Origin: Isosphaeraceae bacterium EP7
GTDB lineage: Bacteria; Planctomycetota; Planctomycetia; Isosphaerales; Isosphaeraceae
DNA: 64,000 nt
Assembly: GCA_038400315.1 (NCBI GenBank)
Contig: CP151667.1
Coordinates: 744,001 to 808,000 of the forward strand
Reading direction: 5' to 3'
The position numbers were made by a program, and so were the translations under genes. Numbering within the stretch: the stretch's first letter is position 1; the number at the start of each line of letters is the position of its first letter. The notes below the pieces were generated by a model. The model saw only the letters and a list, made by a program, of their open reading frames with translations. It searched no databases and had not been told where the DNA came from. Positions 54,903-64,000 of the stretch are shown in pieces.

Positions 54903-55112
54903 CGGGCCGCCGCATCGAAGCTGGGGAGACGTGAGGCTGCCGGGCGCGGCACGAGACGACGCCTGAATCTTATCGCGCCCGGCCCATCGGGCAAGGCGGG
55001 CTGCGGGTCCATGAGGCTTCGCTGAAACCTTGAGGGACCGCGGAGAGTATCCCCGGACGAACCCAAGGATCATCCAAGACCTTCGAGCCAAACCCCTTCG
55101 GGAGCGAAACCG

Positions 55113-56909
55113 ATGGCCGATGCCCCTGCGCGTCCCCCGTTCCGAGACTTCAGGCGACCGCTGGCCGGGCTCGCACTCGCCGCGACGCTGGCCCTGCCCG
55201 GTGCCGCCCGGGTGATGGCGGACGAGCCGGCCGAATGGATCGCCGGAGATGCCGTCGCCTTCGTCGAGCTGAGGCGCCCCGGAGACCTCATCGACCGCGC
55301 ACGAGACCCGAGGACCGCGGCGGTGGTCGGGTCAATCCCCGACCTCGCCCGTCAACTCAAGAGCCCGCAGGTGCGGGACTTGCGAGCCCTGGTCGCGTTC
55401 CTCTCGGCGACCCTGGACACCACCTGGGACGAGGGCCTGAGGGACCTGGCCGGCGGCGGGGCGGTGCTCGCCCTGGAGGCCCCCGACGGCAAGCCTCGCG
55501 TCGCCCTGATCATCACCCCTCGCGACGCCAAATTCCTCGATCGGGCGCACGCCACCCTGCTGGAACTGGCCCGCAAGGACGCCTCCGAAAAGGGAAAGCC
55601 CGATCCGGTCGCCGAGATCAAGCACCGGGAAATCGTCGGCTTCAGCCTCTCGCCGCAGGAGGCGCACGCGATCGTCGGGGGCCGGCTTGTCGTCGCCAAC
55701 GGGCCCGAGGCCTTGAAATCCCTCATCGACCGCTCGCTGGATCATCCTCGCGGGAGCCTGGCCGAGGACAAGACCTGGTCGGCCCGTAAAAAGGCCACGC
55801 CCGGAGACGCCCTGGCTTGGGGCCTGGTCCGCCTGGACAAGCTTCGCGCAATCGACCCGGCCAAGTTCAAGATCCCCGAGAACGTTGAGCCCGGCCCGGT
55901 CATCCTCTTCGGGGCCTGGCTCGACGCCCTCCGCAAGGCCGACTGGCTGGGTGCCTCGCTCAACTGGACCGAGAAGGCGCTGTCGGCGAGCGTCGACCTG
56001 CCCACGCCCGCCGGGGGCTATCCCGCGCCCATCGCCCGCTTCCTTCCCGGCAAGGGCCAGGGGGCGCCCGGACTGGTCCGGCCCCCCGGGACGGTCGCCA
56101 GCCTGAGTCTCTGGCGCGACCTTTCGGGCCTCTGGGATGTTCGCGAGCAACTTCTCCCGCCCGAGGCCGTCGCGGGCCTTGCCGCGCTGGACACACCCGC
56201 AGGCCAGTTCCTGGGCGGCCGAGACTTCGCCGAATTGCTCGGGGCGTTGAAGGCCGACTGGCGCCTGGTCGTCGCCACGCAAGACACGGCCAAGCTGAAG
56301 CGCATGCCCGACCTGAAGCTTCCCGCGTTCGCACTAGTTGCCGATCTGAAGCCCGAGGATGAGGACCTGCCCACGCAGTTGAAGGTCGCGTTCCAGTCGT
56401 TCATCGGCCTGCTGAACCTGGATGCGGCGCAGTCGAAGTCGCCCCCGCTCGACCTCGGGTCGGAGACGGTCGACGGGTTCGTCATCGCCACTTCGAAGTA
56501 CATCGCCCCGCGGGCCAAGGCCGGCGCCGCGCCGGCAGGCCCGGTGAGCACTCGGTACAACTTCAGCCCGTCGATGGTGCAGGTGGGCGACCACCTCGTC
56601 ATCAGCTCGACCCTGGGCCTGGCCCGCGACCTCGTCGCGCAGTTGAAGCAACCCCTCAAGGCCGAGGACGCCACCCTCGCCATCGAGGCCGACGGCGCGG
56701 CCCTGGCCAATCTGGTGGCCCTGAACCGCGAACGGATGATCTCCAACAACATGCTGGAGAAGGGCAATGATCGCGACAAGGCGAAGACCGAGATCGCCTT
56801 GCTCGAGACCCTCCTCCGCCTGCTGGGCAAGGGGCGTCTGACCGCCGTCGACACCCCGGACGAGGTCCACTTCCAGGCCCGATTCAACCTGGGCGAGGCG
56901 ACGAAGTAA
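55113..56909 (+). CDS. Exported hypothetical protein (DUF3352-like)
   Basis: 598 residues. A signal peptide is likely (LAGLALAATLALPGAARVMAD, about 18-38). The start of the mature part, EWIAGDAVAFVELRRPGDLIDRA, and features such as GGGAVLALEAPDGKPRVALIITPRDAKF and DHLVISSTLGLARDLVAQL resemble DUF3352-type proteins, which repeat a domain asking how much a residue strand protrudes; the function is unknown. It precedes the DUF1800-DUF1501 pair by 62 bp on the same strand and may be expressed with it. Family assignment is moderate. Confidence 0.75.
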   Translation: MADAPARPPFRDFRRPLAGLALAATLALPGAARVMADEPAEWIAGDAVAFVELRRPGDLIDRARDPRTAAVVGSIPDLARQLKSPQVRDLRALVAFLSATLDTTWDEGLRDLAGGGAVLALEAPDGKPRVALIITPRDAKFLDRAHATLLELARKDASEKGKPDPVAEIKHREIVGFSLSPQEAHAIVGGRLVVANGPEALKSLIDRSLDHPRGSLAEDKTWSARKKATPGDALAWGLVRLDKLRAIDPAKFKIPENVEPGPVILFGAWLDALRKADWLGASLNWTEKALSASVDLPTPAGGYPAPIARFLPGKGQGAPGLVRPPGTVASLSLWRDLSGLWDVREQLLPPEAVAGLAALDTPAGQFLGGRDFAELLGALKADWRLVVATQDTAKLKRMPDLKLPAFALVADLKPEDEDLPTQLKVAFQSFIGLLNLDAAQSKSPPLDLGSETVDGFVIATSKYIAPRAKAGAAPAGPVSTRYNFSPSMVQVGDHLVISSTLGLARDLVAQLKQPLKAEDATLAIEADGAALANLVALNRERMISNNMLEKGNDRDKAKTEIALLETLLRLLGKGRLTAVDTPDEVHFQARFNLGEATK

Positions 56910-56971
56910 CCGGGCCAAACGCTGCGCCGGTCGCGGGCGATTCGAGGCACACCCATCCGAGGGCCTGTTCG

Positions 56972-58366
56972 ATGACCGAGTCTCCTCTCCTCCGCGATCC
57001 GGCGCGTGCCTGGGCCCCATACCGCCCGAACACCGAGGCACCCTGGGACCTGGCCGCAGTGAGCCACCTGCATCGCCGGGCGGGTTTCTGCCCTCCCTGG
57101 CACCTGCTGCAACGCGACCTCGCCGCCGGGCCCGACGAGGCGCTCGACCGCCTCTTCGCAGGCGAGGAGATTGCCGCCGACGGCTCGACGGCCGCCGAGT
57201 TCGCCGTCGCCATGGACACCATGGGCTCGCAACTCGCCGCGTCATCGGACGTCGGCCGGATCCGAGGCGCATGGCTCTACCGGATGATCCACACGCCGCA
57301 CCCGCTCCGCGAGCGGATGACCCTCTTCTGGCACAACCACTTCGCCACCTCCAACGAGAAGGTGCGCAACCCCGTCTTGATGCAACGCCAGAACGACCTC
57401 TTCCGCGAGCACGCCCTGGGAGACTTCGGCGCACTGCTCACCCGCATCGGCCGCGACCCGGCGATGCTCCTCTGGCTCGACGCCTCCGCCAACCGCAAGG
57501 CCCGCCCCAACGAGAACTATGCCCGCGAGGTGATGGAACTGTTCGCCCTGGGCCGGGGCCAGTACACCGAGCTCGACATCCGCGAGGCCGCCCGCGCGTT
57601 CACGGGCTGGTTCGTCGTGCGCGATGCCTTCCGCACCGTCGTCGCCGAGCACGACGACCAACCCAAGACGCTCCTGGGCAAGACTGGCACGTTCGACGGC
57701 GACGACATCCCGTCGATCTTGCTGGGCCGGCCCGCCTGCGCCTCGTTCGTCTGCGGCAAGCTCTTCCGCGCCTTCGTCAGCGAGGTCGACCCGCCCTCCG
57801 AGGCGCTCATCGAGCCCCTCGCGGCGGCCTTCCGCGACTCGGGCTACCAGGTCGCCGTCCCGCTGCGAATGATCCTGGCGTCAACCCTGTTCCACGACAC
57901 CGCCATGCGTCGGCGGAGGGTGAAGTCGCCGGTGGAATATGCCGTCGGCCTGGTCCGTTCGCTGGAAATCTTCAGGCCCACGGTGGGCGTCGACGCCCTG
58001 GCCGATGCCTGCGCCTTGATGGGGCAATCGCTGTTCACGCCGCCGAGCGTCGCGGGCTGGGAGGGAGGTCCCGCCTGGGTCGACACGTCGACCATGCTGG
58101 CCCGAGCCAACTTCGCCCTCGCCCTGCTCTCTCCCGTCGACAAGCTCATCGGCGGCCGCTGCGACCCCCTCGCGCTGGCCGGGCGCGCCGGGGCGAAGCC
58201 GGGCCGGGAGACCGCTCGCCACTTCGTGGCGCTGTTGGCGCAGGACGCCTTCAGCCCAGCGATCGTCGGTCGGCTCACCGCGGATCCGGGGGGGAATGAC
58301 GAGGCCGCGGCCGCGCGCGACGTCGTCTCGAGAATCGCGGCGTCCCCCGAATACCAGCTCGCCTGA
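56972..58366 (+). CDS. DUF1800 family protein
   Basis: 464 residues. Family blocks: AVSHLHRRAGFCPP near residue 30, RERMTLFWHNHFATSNEKV, NENYAREVMELFALGRGQYTELDIREAARAFTGW and TFDGDDIPSILL. DUF1800 proteins are abundant in planctomycetes and nearly always sit directly upstream of a DUF1501 gene, as here (29-bp gap). The pair is thought to act at the cell envelope, but no activity is established. No signal peptide is obvious at this start. Confidence 0.93.
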   Translation: MTESPLLRDPARAWAPYRPNTEAPWDLAAVSHLHRRAGFCPPWHLLQRDLAAGPDEALDRLFAGEEIAADGSTAAEFAVAMDTMGSQLAASSDVGRIRGAWLYRMIHTPHPLRERMTLFWHNHFATSNEKVRNPVLMQRQNDLFREHALGDFGALLTRIGRDPAMLLWLDASANRKARPNENYAREVMELFALGRGQYTELDIREAARAFTGWFVVRDAFRTVVAEHDDQPKTLLGKTGTFDGDDIPSILLGRPACASFVCGKLFRAFVSEVDPPSEALIEPLAAAFRDSGYQVAVPLRMILASTLFHDTAMRRRRVKSPVEYAVGLVRSLEIFRPTVGVDALADACALMGQSLFTPPSVAGWEGGPAWVDTSTMLARANFALALLSPVDKLIGGRCDPLALAGRAGAKPGRETARHFVALLAQDAFSPAIVGRLTADPGGNDEAAAARDVVSRIAASPEYQLA

Positions 58367-58395
58367 GCGGACCCATGCCCAACGGAGGCCGACCC

Positions 58396-59661
58396 ATGCA
58401 CGGTTCCCGACGCAATTTTTTCAGGTCGTCGCTTGCCGCAAGCTCGCTCGTCTCGATGGGCGGGGCCACCGTCCCCACCTTCCTGGCCCGATCGGCGCTG
58501 GCCGCAAGCCACCCCGCCGCGAAGTCCGGGGGCGATCGCGTCCTGGTCGTCATCCAGCTCATCGGCGGTAACGACGGGCTGAATACCGTGATCCCGCACG
58601 CCATGGACGGGTACGCCAAAGGGCGGAAGGCGCTGCGGATCAAGTCGGACGAGGTGAAGACGATCACCTCGGAGATCGGCCTGCATCCGGCGATGGGTGG
58701 CTTCGCCGGCCTGATCGAAGGGGGGCACGCGGCGATCATCCAGGGGGTGGGCTACCCCAACCCCGATCGTTCGCACTTCCGGTCGATGGAGATCTGGGAG
58801 GGGGCGACCACCGCGGCCGGCAAGCCCGAGACCGGCTGGCTCGGCCGGGCGCTCGACTCGGCGCCCAGAGGTTCCGGCGGCGACATGCCGGGCCTGCACC
58901 TGGGGGGCCACGGCCTGCCGCTGGCGCTGCGGGCCCGCGACGCGACGGTCCCCTCGCTGGAGACGCTCGACCAGTTCCGCCTGCGCATCGAGGGGGCGGA
59001 CGCCGATCGAAGGGCCTCCCGCGACGCGCTCGACTCGCTCACCCGGCTCGATCGCGGGCCCGACGACGCCCTGCTCGGCTTCCTCAGGCGCAGCACCCTG
59101 GCCGCCTTCGACGCGAGCCGACGGCTGGAGGCCGTGGTCGCCCCCAAAGACGGCGGGGCAAGCTATCCCAATTACGGGCTGGCCCGGCGACTGGAACTGA
59201 TCGCCCGGATCATCAAGGCGGGATTCGGCACGCGCATCTACTATACGTCGCTCGACGGTTTCGACACCCACGCCAACCAGGCGGCCCCGCATCGGGCCCT
59301 GCTCACCGAGCTGTCGGCCTCGCTGGCCGCCTTCCACGCCGACCTCGCGGCCGACGGCCAGGCCGACCGGGTGGCGACACTGGCCTTCAGCGAGTTCGGC
59401 CGGAGGGTCGAGGAGAACGCGTCCGGCGGCACCGACCACGGTGCGGCCGCCCCCGTCTTCGTCGTCGGGCCGCTGGCCAAAACGGGCCTCGTCGGCGAGC
59501 ATCCGAGCTTCGACAAGCTTGATGACGGCGACCTCAGGTTCAAGACCGATTTCCGCCGGGTCTACGCCGACCTGCTCGGCCCGTGGCTCGGCATCCCGGC
59601 CGCCCCGATCGTGGGGGACGGCCACGAGCCCGTCGGCCTATTTGGCCCCGAAGGCACCTGA
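58396..59661 (+). CDS. DUF1501 family Tat-exported protein
   Basis: 421 residues from ATG 58396, set by GGAGG 7 nt upstream; ATG 58375 has no such site. HGSRRNFFRSSLAASSLVSMGG is a twin-arginine signal. The core has VLVVIQLIGGNDGLNTVIPH, IGLHPAMGGFAGLIEGG, GYPNPDRSHFRSMEIW and a C-terminal FSEFGRRVEENASGGTDHGAAAP, a sulfatase/alkaline-phosphatase-like pattern. Exported folded to the periplasm with or after its DUF1800 partner. Function unknown. Confidence 0.93.
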   Translation: MHGSRRNFFRSSLAASSLVSMGGATVPTFLARSALAASHPAAKSGGDRVLVVIQLIGGNDGLNTVIPHAMDGYAKGRKALRIKSDEVKTITSEIGLHPAMGGFAGLIEGGHAAIIQGVGYPNPDRSHFRSMEIWEGATTAAGKPETGWLGRALDSAPRGSGGDMPGLHLGGHGLPLALRARDATVPSLETLDQFRLRIEGADADRRASRDALDSLTRLDRGPDDALLGFLRRSTLAAFDASRRLEAVVAPKDGGASYPNYGLARRLELIARIIKAGFGTRIYYTSLDGFDTHANQAAPHRALLTELSASLAAFHADLAADGQADRVATLAFSEFGRRVEENASGGTDHGAAAPVFVVGPLAKTGLVGEHPSFDKLDDGDLRFKTDFRRVYADLLGPWLGIPAAPIVGDGHEPVGLFGPEGT

Positions 59662-59785
59662 AAGTTCCCGCAGACGGGCTAGTCAGGTCCCGAAAACGCG
59701 GGCATGCATTCATTTGCTCTCGAATTTCTTGCTAAAGCGGGATAATCCCCTTCCGCCGGGCGGACGGACGACGTATAGTTTGATC

Positions 59786-60184
59786 ATGAAACTCGCCGAA
59801 AAGCTCTATAAACACATGCACGCGCTCGGAATGAACCAGCAGAAGCTGGCTCGCGTTTCCGGGATCAGCGACTCCGAAGTCTCTCGTGTGATGTCGGGCA
59901 AATCGCAGCCCGGCCTGGAGAATGCCTGGAAGCTCGCCAAGGCGCTCAACGTTTCCGTCGACTTCCTCGCCGATGACAAGCTGGACGAGGATCCGGGGGT
60001 CGCGAGGCCCGGGGCGTCGGCTTTGCCCGAGGCCGAGGAGCAGCTGCTGAAGATTGCCCGCCAGGTGGGCCTCTTCCAGGCGGCGCAGGTGCTCGGCCTG
60101 CTTCGGTTCATCGACTTCGACGTCGCGATGCGCAGGCTGGTCGACGCTCGAGTGGCTGGCGAACAGCCCGCGTCCAGGAATTGA
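59786..60184 (+). CDS. XRE-family helix-turn-helix regulator
   Basis: 132 residues from ATG 59786. Residues 1-60 are a lambda-repressor-like HTH: LYKHMHALGMNQQKLARVSGISDSEVSRVMSGKSQPGLENAWKLA with the recognition helix at SDSEVSRVM. The C-terminal half (EAEEQLLKIARQVGLFQAAQVLGLLRF) is helical and may dimerise or bind a ligand. Upstream is an AT-richer stretch with GATAAT at 59741-59746 as a possible -10 box. It stands alone; its targets are unknown. No phage or toxin gene is adjacent. Confidence 0.9.
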   Translation: MKLAEKLYKHMHALGMNQQKLARVSGISDSEVSRVMSGKSQPGLENAWKLAKALNVSVDFLADDKLDEDPGVARPGASALPEAEEQLLKIARQVGLFQAAQVLGLLRFIDFDVAMRRLVDARVAGEQPASRN

Positions 60185-60228
60185 CCCCGCCCCCCCGGAT
60201 CGGGGGGGACGAGGTTGCTGTCGGGCGG

Positions 60229-61419
60229 TCAGTAGGCCGGCAGGCTCGGATCCACGTCCTGGATCCAGCCAAGGATGCCGCCGGTCAGGTTTTCGAGCTT
60301 TGTGAACCCGTTCTTCTTCAGCAGATCGATTGCCTTGGCGCTGCGGACGCCGCTCTTGCAATGCACCACGATCCGACGCGAACGGTCGAGCTCGCCTAGC
60401 CTTCCGGGGAGCTCGGGCAGCGGGATGACCGTCGACCCGGAGATCCGGCAGATGTCGATCTCCTCAGGGTTGCGCACGTCGAGCAAGAAGTGCGGCACGC
60501 CGCGGTCCCGCAGGCCCTTCAACTCCGACGGGGTCAAGCTGTCGCCCTGGGCTTCTTCATGGGCGCCCGGCTTGGCGACCCCGCAGAACTGGTCGTAATC
60601 GATCAGCTCGCGGATCGTGGGATTGGTCCCGCAGATCGGGCACTTCGGGTCCTTGCGCACCTTCATCTCGCGCACCGACATGTCCAGCGCGTCGTATAGC
60701 AGCAGGCGGCCGATGAGCGGGCGGCCGACCCCGAGCAGGAGCTTGACGGCCTCGGTCGCCTGGACCACGCCGATCAGGCCCGGCAGGATGCCAAGCACTC
60801 CCCCCTCGGCGCAATTCGGCACCAGGTCAGGCGGCGGCGGCTCGGGGTAGAGGCAGCGGTAGCAAGGGCCGTGCGGCGGGAAGAAGACCGACGCCTGGCC
60901 GTCGAACCGGAAGATCGACCCGTAAACATTCGCCTTGCCCAGCAGCACGCAGGCGTCGTTGACGAGGTAGCGGGTCGGGAAGTTGTCGGTCCCGTCGATG
61001 ATGACGTCGTAGTCGGCGAAGAGTTCCAACGCATTGGAGCTATCGATCGGAAACTCGTAGCGAATCACCTTCAAGGCCGGGTTGATGGCCTTGAGCTTCT
61101 CCTCGGCGCTGTCGATTTTTGGCCGGCCGACATCGGCCGTGGTGTGGATGATCTGGCGCTGGAGGTTGGAGACGTCGACGACGTCGAAGTCGACCAGCCC
61201 CAGGGTCCCCACGCCGGCGGCGGCCAGGTACAGGGTCAGCGGAGACCCGAGCCCGCCGGCGCCGATGCAGAGGACCCTCGACGCCTTGAGGCGTTTCTGG
61301 CCCGCGGTGGCGACCTCGGGCATGATCAGGTGGCGTGCGTAGCGCCGGACGTCGTCGGAGGAGAGGGTCTCGGCATCCGGGCGGTCGCCGAGCAGGTCGA
61401 AGGCGGGGAGAGAGCTCAT
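60229..61419 (-). CDS. MoeB/ThiF-family adenylyltransferase with rhodanese domain
   Basis: 396 residues. The E1-like domain (about 20-265) has RVLCIGAGGLGSPLTLYLAAAG (ATP site), DVVDVSNLQRQIIH, DGTDNFPTRYLVNDAC and two CxxC zinc pairs, CYRC and CPIC. Residues 295-396 are a rhodanese domain with the active cysteine 354 in VVHCKSGVRS. Such MoeB/MoeZ proteins adenylate the C-terminal glycine of a ThiS/MoaD-type carrier and load sulphur on it for thiamin, molybdopterin or cysteine synthesis. It lies near thiC in the window (14 kb) but no carrier gene is adjacent. It converges with the XRE gene. Confidence 0.93.
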   Translation of the reverse strand: MSSLPAFDLLGDRPDAETLSSDDVRRYARHLIMPEVATAGQKRLKASRVLCIGAGGLGSPLTLYLAAAGVGTLGLVDFDVVDVSNLQRQIIHTTADVGRPKIDSAEEKLKAINPALKVIRYEFPIDSSNALELFADYDVIIDGTDNFPTRYLVNDACVLLGKANVYGSIFRFDGQASVFFPPHGPCYRCLYPEPPPPDLVPNCAEGGVLGILPGLIGVVQATEAVKLLLGVGRPLIGRLLLYDALDMSVREMKVRKDPKCPICGTNPTIRELIDYDQFCGVAKPGAHEEAQGDSLTPSELKGLRDRGVPHFLLDVRNPEEIDICRISGSTVIPLPELPGRLGELDRSRRIVVHCKSGVRSAKAIDLLKKNGFTKLENLTGGILGWIQDVDPSLPAY

Positions 61420-61465
61420 CGGTGCGATCCCGTGTCAGGGGCGGGCGCTGCGTGGAAACGAACGA

Positions 61466-61489
61466 CGCCCCGGCGCGAAGGCCGGGGCG
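61466..61489 (-). terminator. GC-rich hairpin downstream of fabF
   Basis: CGCCCCGGC (61466-61474) pairs with GCCGGGGCG (61481-61489) with a 6-nt loop. It lies 70 bp past the fabF stop and 47 bp before the MoeB-like start, so it probably ends the fatty-acid operon. Confidence 0.6.
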
Positions 61490-61558
61490 ATGGGTTGGAC
61501 GGGCTTCAAAGGTCGCCCAATGGGGGCCACGCCTCATGCCGACATGATACCGGGCCGG

Positions 61559-62809
61559 TCAATTCCCGCCCGGCTCATACCGGCCGATCAGCAGGCTGGC
61601 GTTGTGGCCGCCGAAGCCGAAGCTGTTCGACATGACGTAGCGGACCTTCGACTCGCGTGCGACGTTGGGGATGTAATCCAGGTCGCAGTCGGGGTCGGGG
61701 GTCTCGAGGTTGATGGTCGGCGGCAGGACACCGTCGCGGATGGCCAGGGCCGACGCGATCAGCTCGACGCCGCCGGAGGCACCCAGCAGGTGACCGAGCT
61801 GGCTCTTGGTGCTGGAGACCTGGAGCTTCTTGGCGTAATTGCCGAAGACGAGCTTCATGGCCAGCGTCTCGGCATGGTCGCCCAACCCGGTGCTCGTGCC
61901 GTGTGCATTGACGTAGCCCACCGCGTCGGCGGAGAGCTTGGCGTCATTGAGGCAGATCTGCATGGCTCGGGCGGCCCCGCGGCCGTATTCGTCGGGGGCG
62001 GTGATGTGCGTGGCGTCGGCCGACATCCCGTAGCCGAGCAGCTCGGCATAGATGCGGGCGCCGCGGGCCCGTGCGACCTCTTCGGCCTCGATGAGGAGGA
62101 TGCCGGCCCCTTCGGACAGGACGAAGCCGTCCCGATCCTTGTCGAACGGGCGGCTGGCCCGCTGAGGGTCGTCGTTGCGGGTGGAGAGTGCCCGCAACGC
62201 GGCGAATCCGCCGAGACCCATGTGGGTGATGGCCGCCTCGCTGCCGCCGGTGATCATCCGGTCGGCCAGGCCGGCCTGGATCAGCTTGAAGCTGTCGCCG
62301 ATGGCGTTGGCGGCGCTGGCGCAGGCGGTGGCGACGGCCGAGTTCGGGCCGCAGAGGCCGAACTTGATCGAGACCTGGCCGCTGGCGGCGTTGACCATCA
62401 GCTTGGGGATGGTGAAGGGGCTGATCTTGCCCGGCCCCTTGGCCATCATCGCCGAATGCTGGGTCTCGAACTCGCTGAGCCCGCCGATCCCGGAGCCTAT
62501 GAGCACGCCCGAGGATTCGGGGAGGTAGGCCGCGAAGTCGACGCCCGAGTCCGCGACGGCCGAGATGCTGGCCGCCATGGCGAACTGCGCGAAACGGTCG
62601 AGCCGGCGGGCCTCTTTCACCCCGAAGAGGGCGTCGCCGTCGAAGCCGTGGCACTGGCCACCGAAATGCACCTTGAACTCGGTCGTGTCGAAGAGCGTGA
62701 GGGGTGCGACCCCGCTCCTTCCCTCGACCAGGCCCGACCAGAATCGGTCGAGCGTGGTGCCAAGGGCGGTGACGACCCCCATGCCCGTGATGACGACGCG
62801 ACGGCCCAT
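61559..62809 (-). CDS. fabF: Beta-ketoacyl-ACP synthase II (FabF)
   Basis: 416 residues. Opens with RRVVITGMGVVTALG. The catalytic triad is visible: Cys163 in VATACASAANAIGD, His303 in NAHGTSTGLGD and His340 in SQLGHLLGASGGVE. FabF extends acyl-ACP with malonyl-ACP in the cytoplasm. Its ATG overlaps the acpP stop by one base (TAATG on the minus strand), giving coupled translation with the carrier protein. fabG lies upstream in the same direction. Standard fatty-acid gene order. Confidence 0.96.
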   Translation of the reverse strand: MGRRVVITGMGVVTALGTTLDRFWSGLVEGRSGVAPLTLFDTTEFKVHFGGQCHGFDGDALFGVKEARRLDRFAQFAMAASISAVADSGVDFAAYLPESSGVLIGSGIGGLSEFETQHSAMMAKGPGKISPFTIPKLMVNAASGQVSIKFGLCGPNSAVATACASAANAIGDSFKLIQAGLADRMITGGSEAAITHMGLGGFAALRALSTRNDDPQRASRPFDKDRDGFVLSEGAGILLIEAEEVARARGARIYAELLGYGMSADATHITAPDEYGRGAARAMQICLNDAKLSADAVGYVNAHGTSTGLGDHAETLAMKLVFGNYAKKLQVSSTKSQLGHLLGASGGVELIASALAIRDGVLPPTINLETPDPDCDLDYIPNVARESKVRYVMSNSFGFGGHNASLLIGRYEPGGN

Positions 62810-63042
62810 TACTTCGTGTGACCCTCGATGTACTGGATGGCCTGGCCAACGGTCTGGATCTTCTCGGCTTCTTCGTCGGGGATCGTGATGTCGAATTCCT
62901 CTTCGAATTCCATCACAAGTTCGACGGTGTCGAGCGAGTCGGCACCCAGGTCGTTGACGAAGGAGGTCTCCTTGGACACCTGATCCTTGGCCACGCCCAT
63001 CTGTTCGCTGACGATTTCGATGACGCGTTCTTCCACGGACAC
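62809..63042 (-). CDS. acpP: Acyl carrier protein
   Basis: 77 residues, typical length and acidity. [25 protein letters not shown] contains Ser36 of the DSL motif, the site of 4'-phosphopantetheine attachment. It carries the growing acyl chain for FabG and FabF, which flank it. The stop overlaps the fabF start; the gap to fabG upstream is 268 bp, long enough for an internal promoter. Confidence 0.97.
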   Translation of the reverse strand: MSVEERVIEIVSEQMGVAKDQVSKETSFVNDLGADSLDTVELVMEFEEEFDITIPDEEAEKIQTVGQAIQYIEGHTK

Positions 63043-63310
63043 GGGCGAATCTCCTGAAAAAATCCCGGGCCGTGGCCCGCGCCGGCCTCTTTGGGATTCG
63101 TCGCGGGGCGTGACGTCGGGGTCCGGGACCTTATCAACTCGTTCGTTCGAAGGGGCGGACGACTCGCGGGGCGGGTCGTCGTGCCCGGGAGGGGCTGGCT
63201 GGGCCGAGAGTTTCGGGCGGATGGGCCTTTCGGCTCCATGCCCATATTCCCGGTTCAGCCGGAGGAGGGATCAAAGTAGCAAGGAGATCTCGCCTTGTCT
63301 ACCGCGAAGG

Positions 63311-64000
63311 TCAGGCCGTCATCCCGCCGTCGACGGCGATCACCTGGCCGGTGAGGAACCCCGCTCCGGGGCCCGACAGATAACAGACCAGGTCGGCGAT
63401 GTCGTCGGGCATCCCCAGACGCCGGACCGGGATCCGCTCCTTGACCTCGGCCTTGATCTTATCGGGAAGCGAATCGGTCATGTCGGTGGTGATGAATCCG
63501 GGGGCCACCGCGTTGACGGTGATGTTGCGGGAGCCCAATTCGCGGGCCACCGTCTGGGTGAATCCGATCACGCCGGCCTTGCTTGCCGAGTAGTTCGACT
63601 GGCCGGGGTTGCCCATCAGGCCCGAAGTGCTGGACAGGTTGATGATCCGTCCATATCGCTGGCGGATCATCAGCAGGCCGACGGCCCGGCAGAAGAGGAA
63701 GACGCTCTTGAGGTTGGTGTCGATCACCTGGTCCCACGCGTCGTCCTCCATCCTCAGCAGCAGCCCGTCCTTCGTGATCCCGGCGTTGTTGACCAGGATA
63801 TGAACCTTGGAGAACTTGGCCTCGACGTCGTCGACCACGCGTTTCACGTCGTCGGCATTGGAGACGTCGGCGGCATATCCTTCGGCGGTCCCGCCGGCGT
63901 CGCGGATCGTCTTGAGCGTCCCTTCCAGGGCCTCCTGGGTGCGGGCGACGCCGATGACGGTGGCGCCGCAGGCGGCCAGGCGTACGGCGACGGCGCGGCC
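63311..64000 (-). CDS. fabG: 3-oxoacyl-ACP reductase FabG (5' end outside window)
   Basis: At least 230 codons, open to the right edge. The readable part begins just after the cofactor glycine motif ([20 protein letters not shown]). [37 protein letters not shown] with the catalytic Ser, Tyr and Lys, [14 protein letters not shown] and a terminal [10 protein letters not shown] are FabG-type SDR blocks. It reduces 3-oxoacyl-ACP with NADPH in the elongation cycle. Upstream of acpP and fabF, as in many bacteria. Confidence 0.95.
   Translation of the reverse strand, partial: GRAVAVRLAACGATVIGVARTQEALEGTLKTIRDAGGTAEGYAADVSNADDVKRVVDDVEAKFSKVHILVNNAGITKDGLLLRMEDDAWDQVIDTNLKSVFLFCRAVGLLMIRQRYGRIINLSSTSGLMGNPGQSNYSASKAGVIGFTQTVARELGSRNITVNAVAPGFITTDMTDSLPDKIKAEVKERIPVRRLGMPDDIADLVCYLSGPGAGFLTGQVIAVDGGMTA

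Noticed and set aside
57844-59625. 593-codon leftward frame
   Set aside because: Antisense to the DUF1800-DUF1501 operon.
59714-59746. Promoter TTGCTC/GATAAT for the XRE gene
   Set aside because: The 21-bp spacer is too long for a standard sigma-70 promoter, so only the -10-like element was mentioned.
61490-62821. 443-codon rightward frame
   Set aside because: Antisense to fabF, whose catalytic residues are all visible on the minus strand.

Overview
This window is high-GC bacterial chromosome that looks like Planctomycetota, most likely an Isosphaeraceae-type genome (inference). The grounds are a DUF1800-DUF1501 operon, two DUF1559 H-X9-DG proteins, two DUF1571 proteins, a kinase-ATPase-TPR giant protein, an ECF sigma factor with a long C-terminal extension, an EpsI protein and a DUF6807 protein. 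No phage, insertion sequence, CRISPR array, tRNA or rRNA was recognised. Coding density is high, third codon positions are strongly G/C, and long antisense open frames are therefore common; none was taken as a gene without family evidence.

Layout. 1-3.6 kb: a Ser/Thr kinase-AAA-TPR regulator leaving the left edge. 3.9-6.8 kb: a decayed short-chain dehydrogenase, an acetoacetate-decarboxylase-family gene and, divergent from it, a gene strikingly similar to animal cyclooxygenase. 7.0-9.3 kb: a translationally coupled sugar kinase and MFS sugar transporter. 9.7-15 kb: multi-PAS hybrid histidine kinase, single-domain receiver, UbiX and a GNAT acetyltransferase, the last overlapping tail-to-tail with a large YfhO-type membrane protein. 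17.6-20.4 kb: Mla/MCE lipid-transport permease and an MCE protein with an OmpA-like tail. 20.6-26.8 kb: a probable Tat-exported protein, a HEAT-repeat protein, a CYTH protein, a DUF1559 protein and a membrane protein. 26.9-29 kb: a coupled Gfo/Idh oxidoreductase and TIM-barrel isomerase, then csrA, then an AT-rich non-coding island.

29.8-34.4 kb: EpsI, a metallophosphoesterase and MBL-fold hydrolase pair, DUF1571 and RimI. 34.8-39.7 kb: a CzcB/CzcA-type heavy-metal RND efflux pair. 39.8-44.4 kb: a zinc-ribbon membrane protein, a PQQ-like beta-propeller protein and purH, with strong hairpin terminators. 44.5-46.3 kb: thiC with a 49-codon DUF2256 gene and a small basic protein downstream. 46.6-48.9 kb: the second DUF1571, a small cysteine-containing protein and the second DUF1559, whose 3' end carries a 20-bp frameshifting tandem duplication. 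49-52.9 kb: a sigma factor joined to a membrane segment and a CBM9-like sensor domain, a small exported protein and DUF6807. 53.2-55 kb: fliW-csrA and an FHA protein. 55.1-59.7 kb: a secreted protein and the DUF1800-DUF1501 pair. 59.8-64 kb: an XRE regulator, a MoeB/ThiF-rhodanese protein and the fatty-acid cluster fabG-acpP-fabF (minus strand), with fabG cut by the right edge.

The most interesting items are the cyclooxygenase-like protein, which keeps the oxygenase-site residues but has Asp where the distal haem His should be; the sigma factor-membrane-CBM9 fusion; the MCE-OmpA fusion; and the recent 20-bp duplication that rewrites a DUF1559 C-terminus. All family assignments were made by reading the translations, without database searches.
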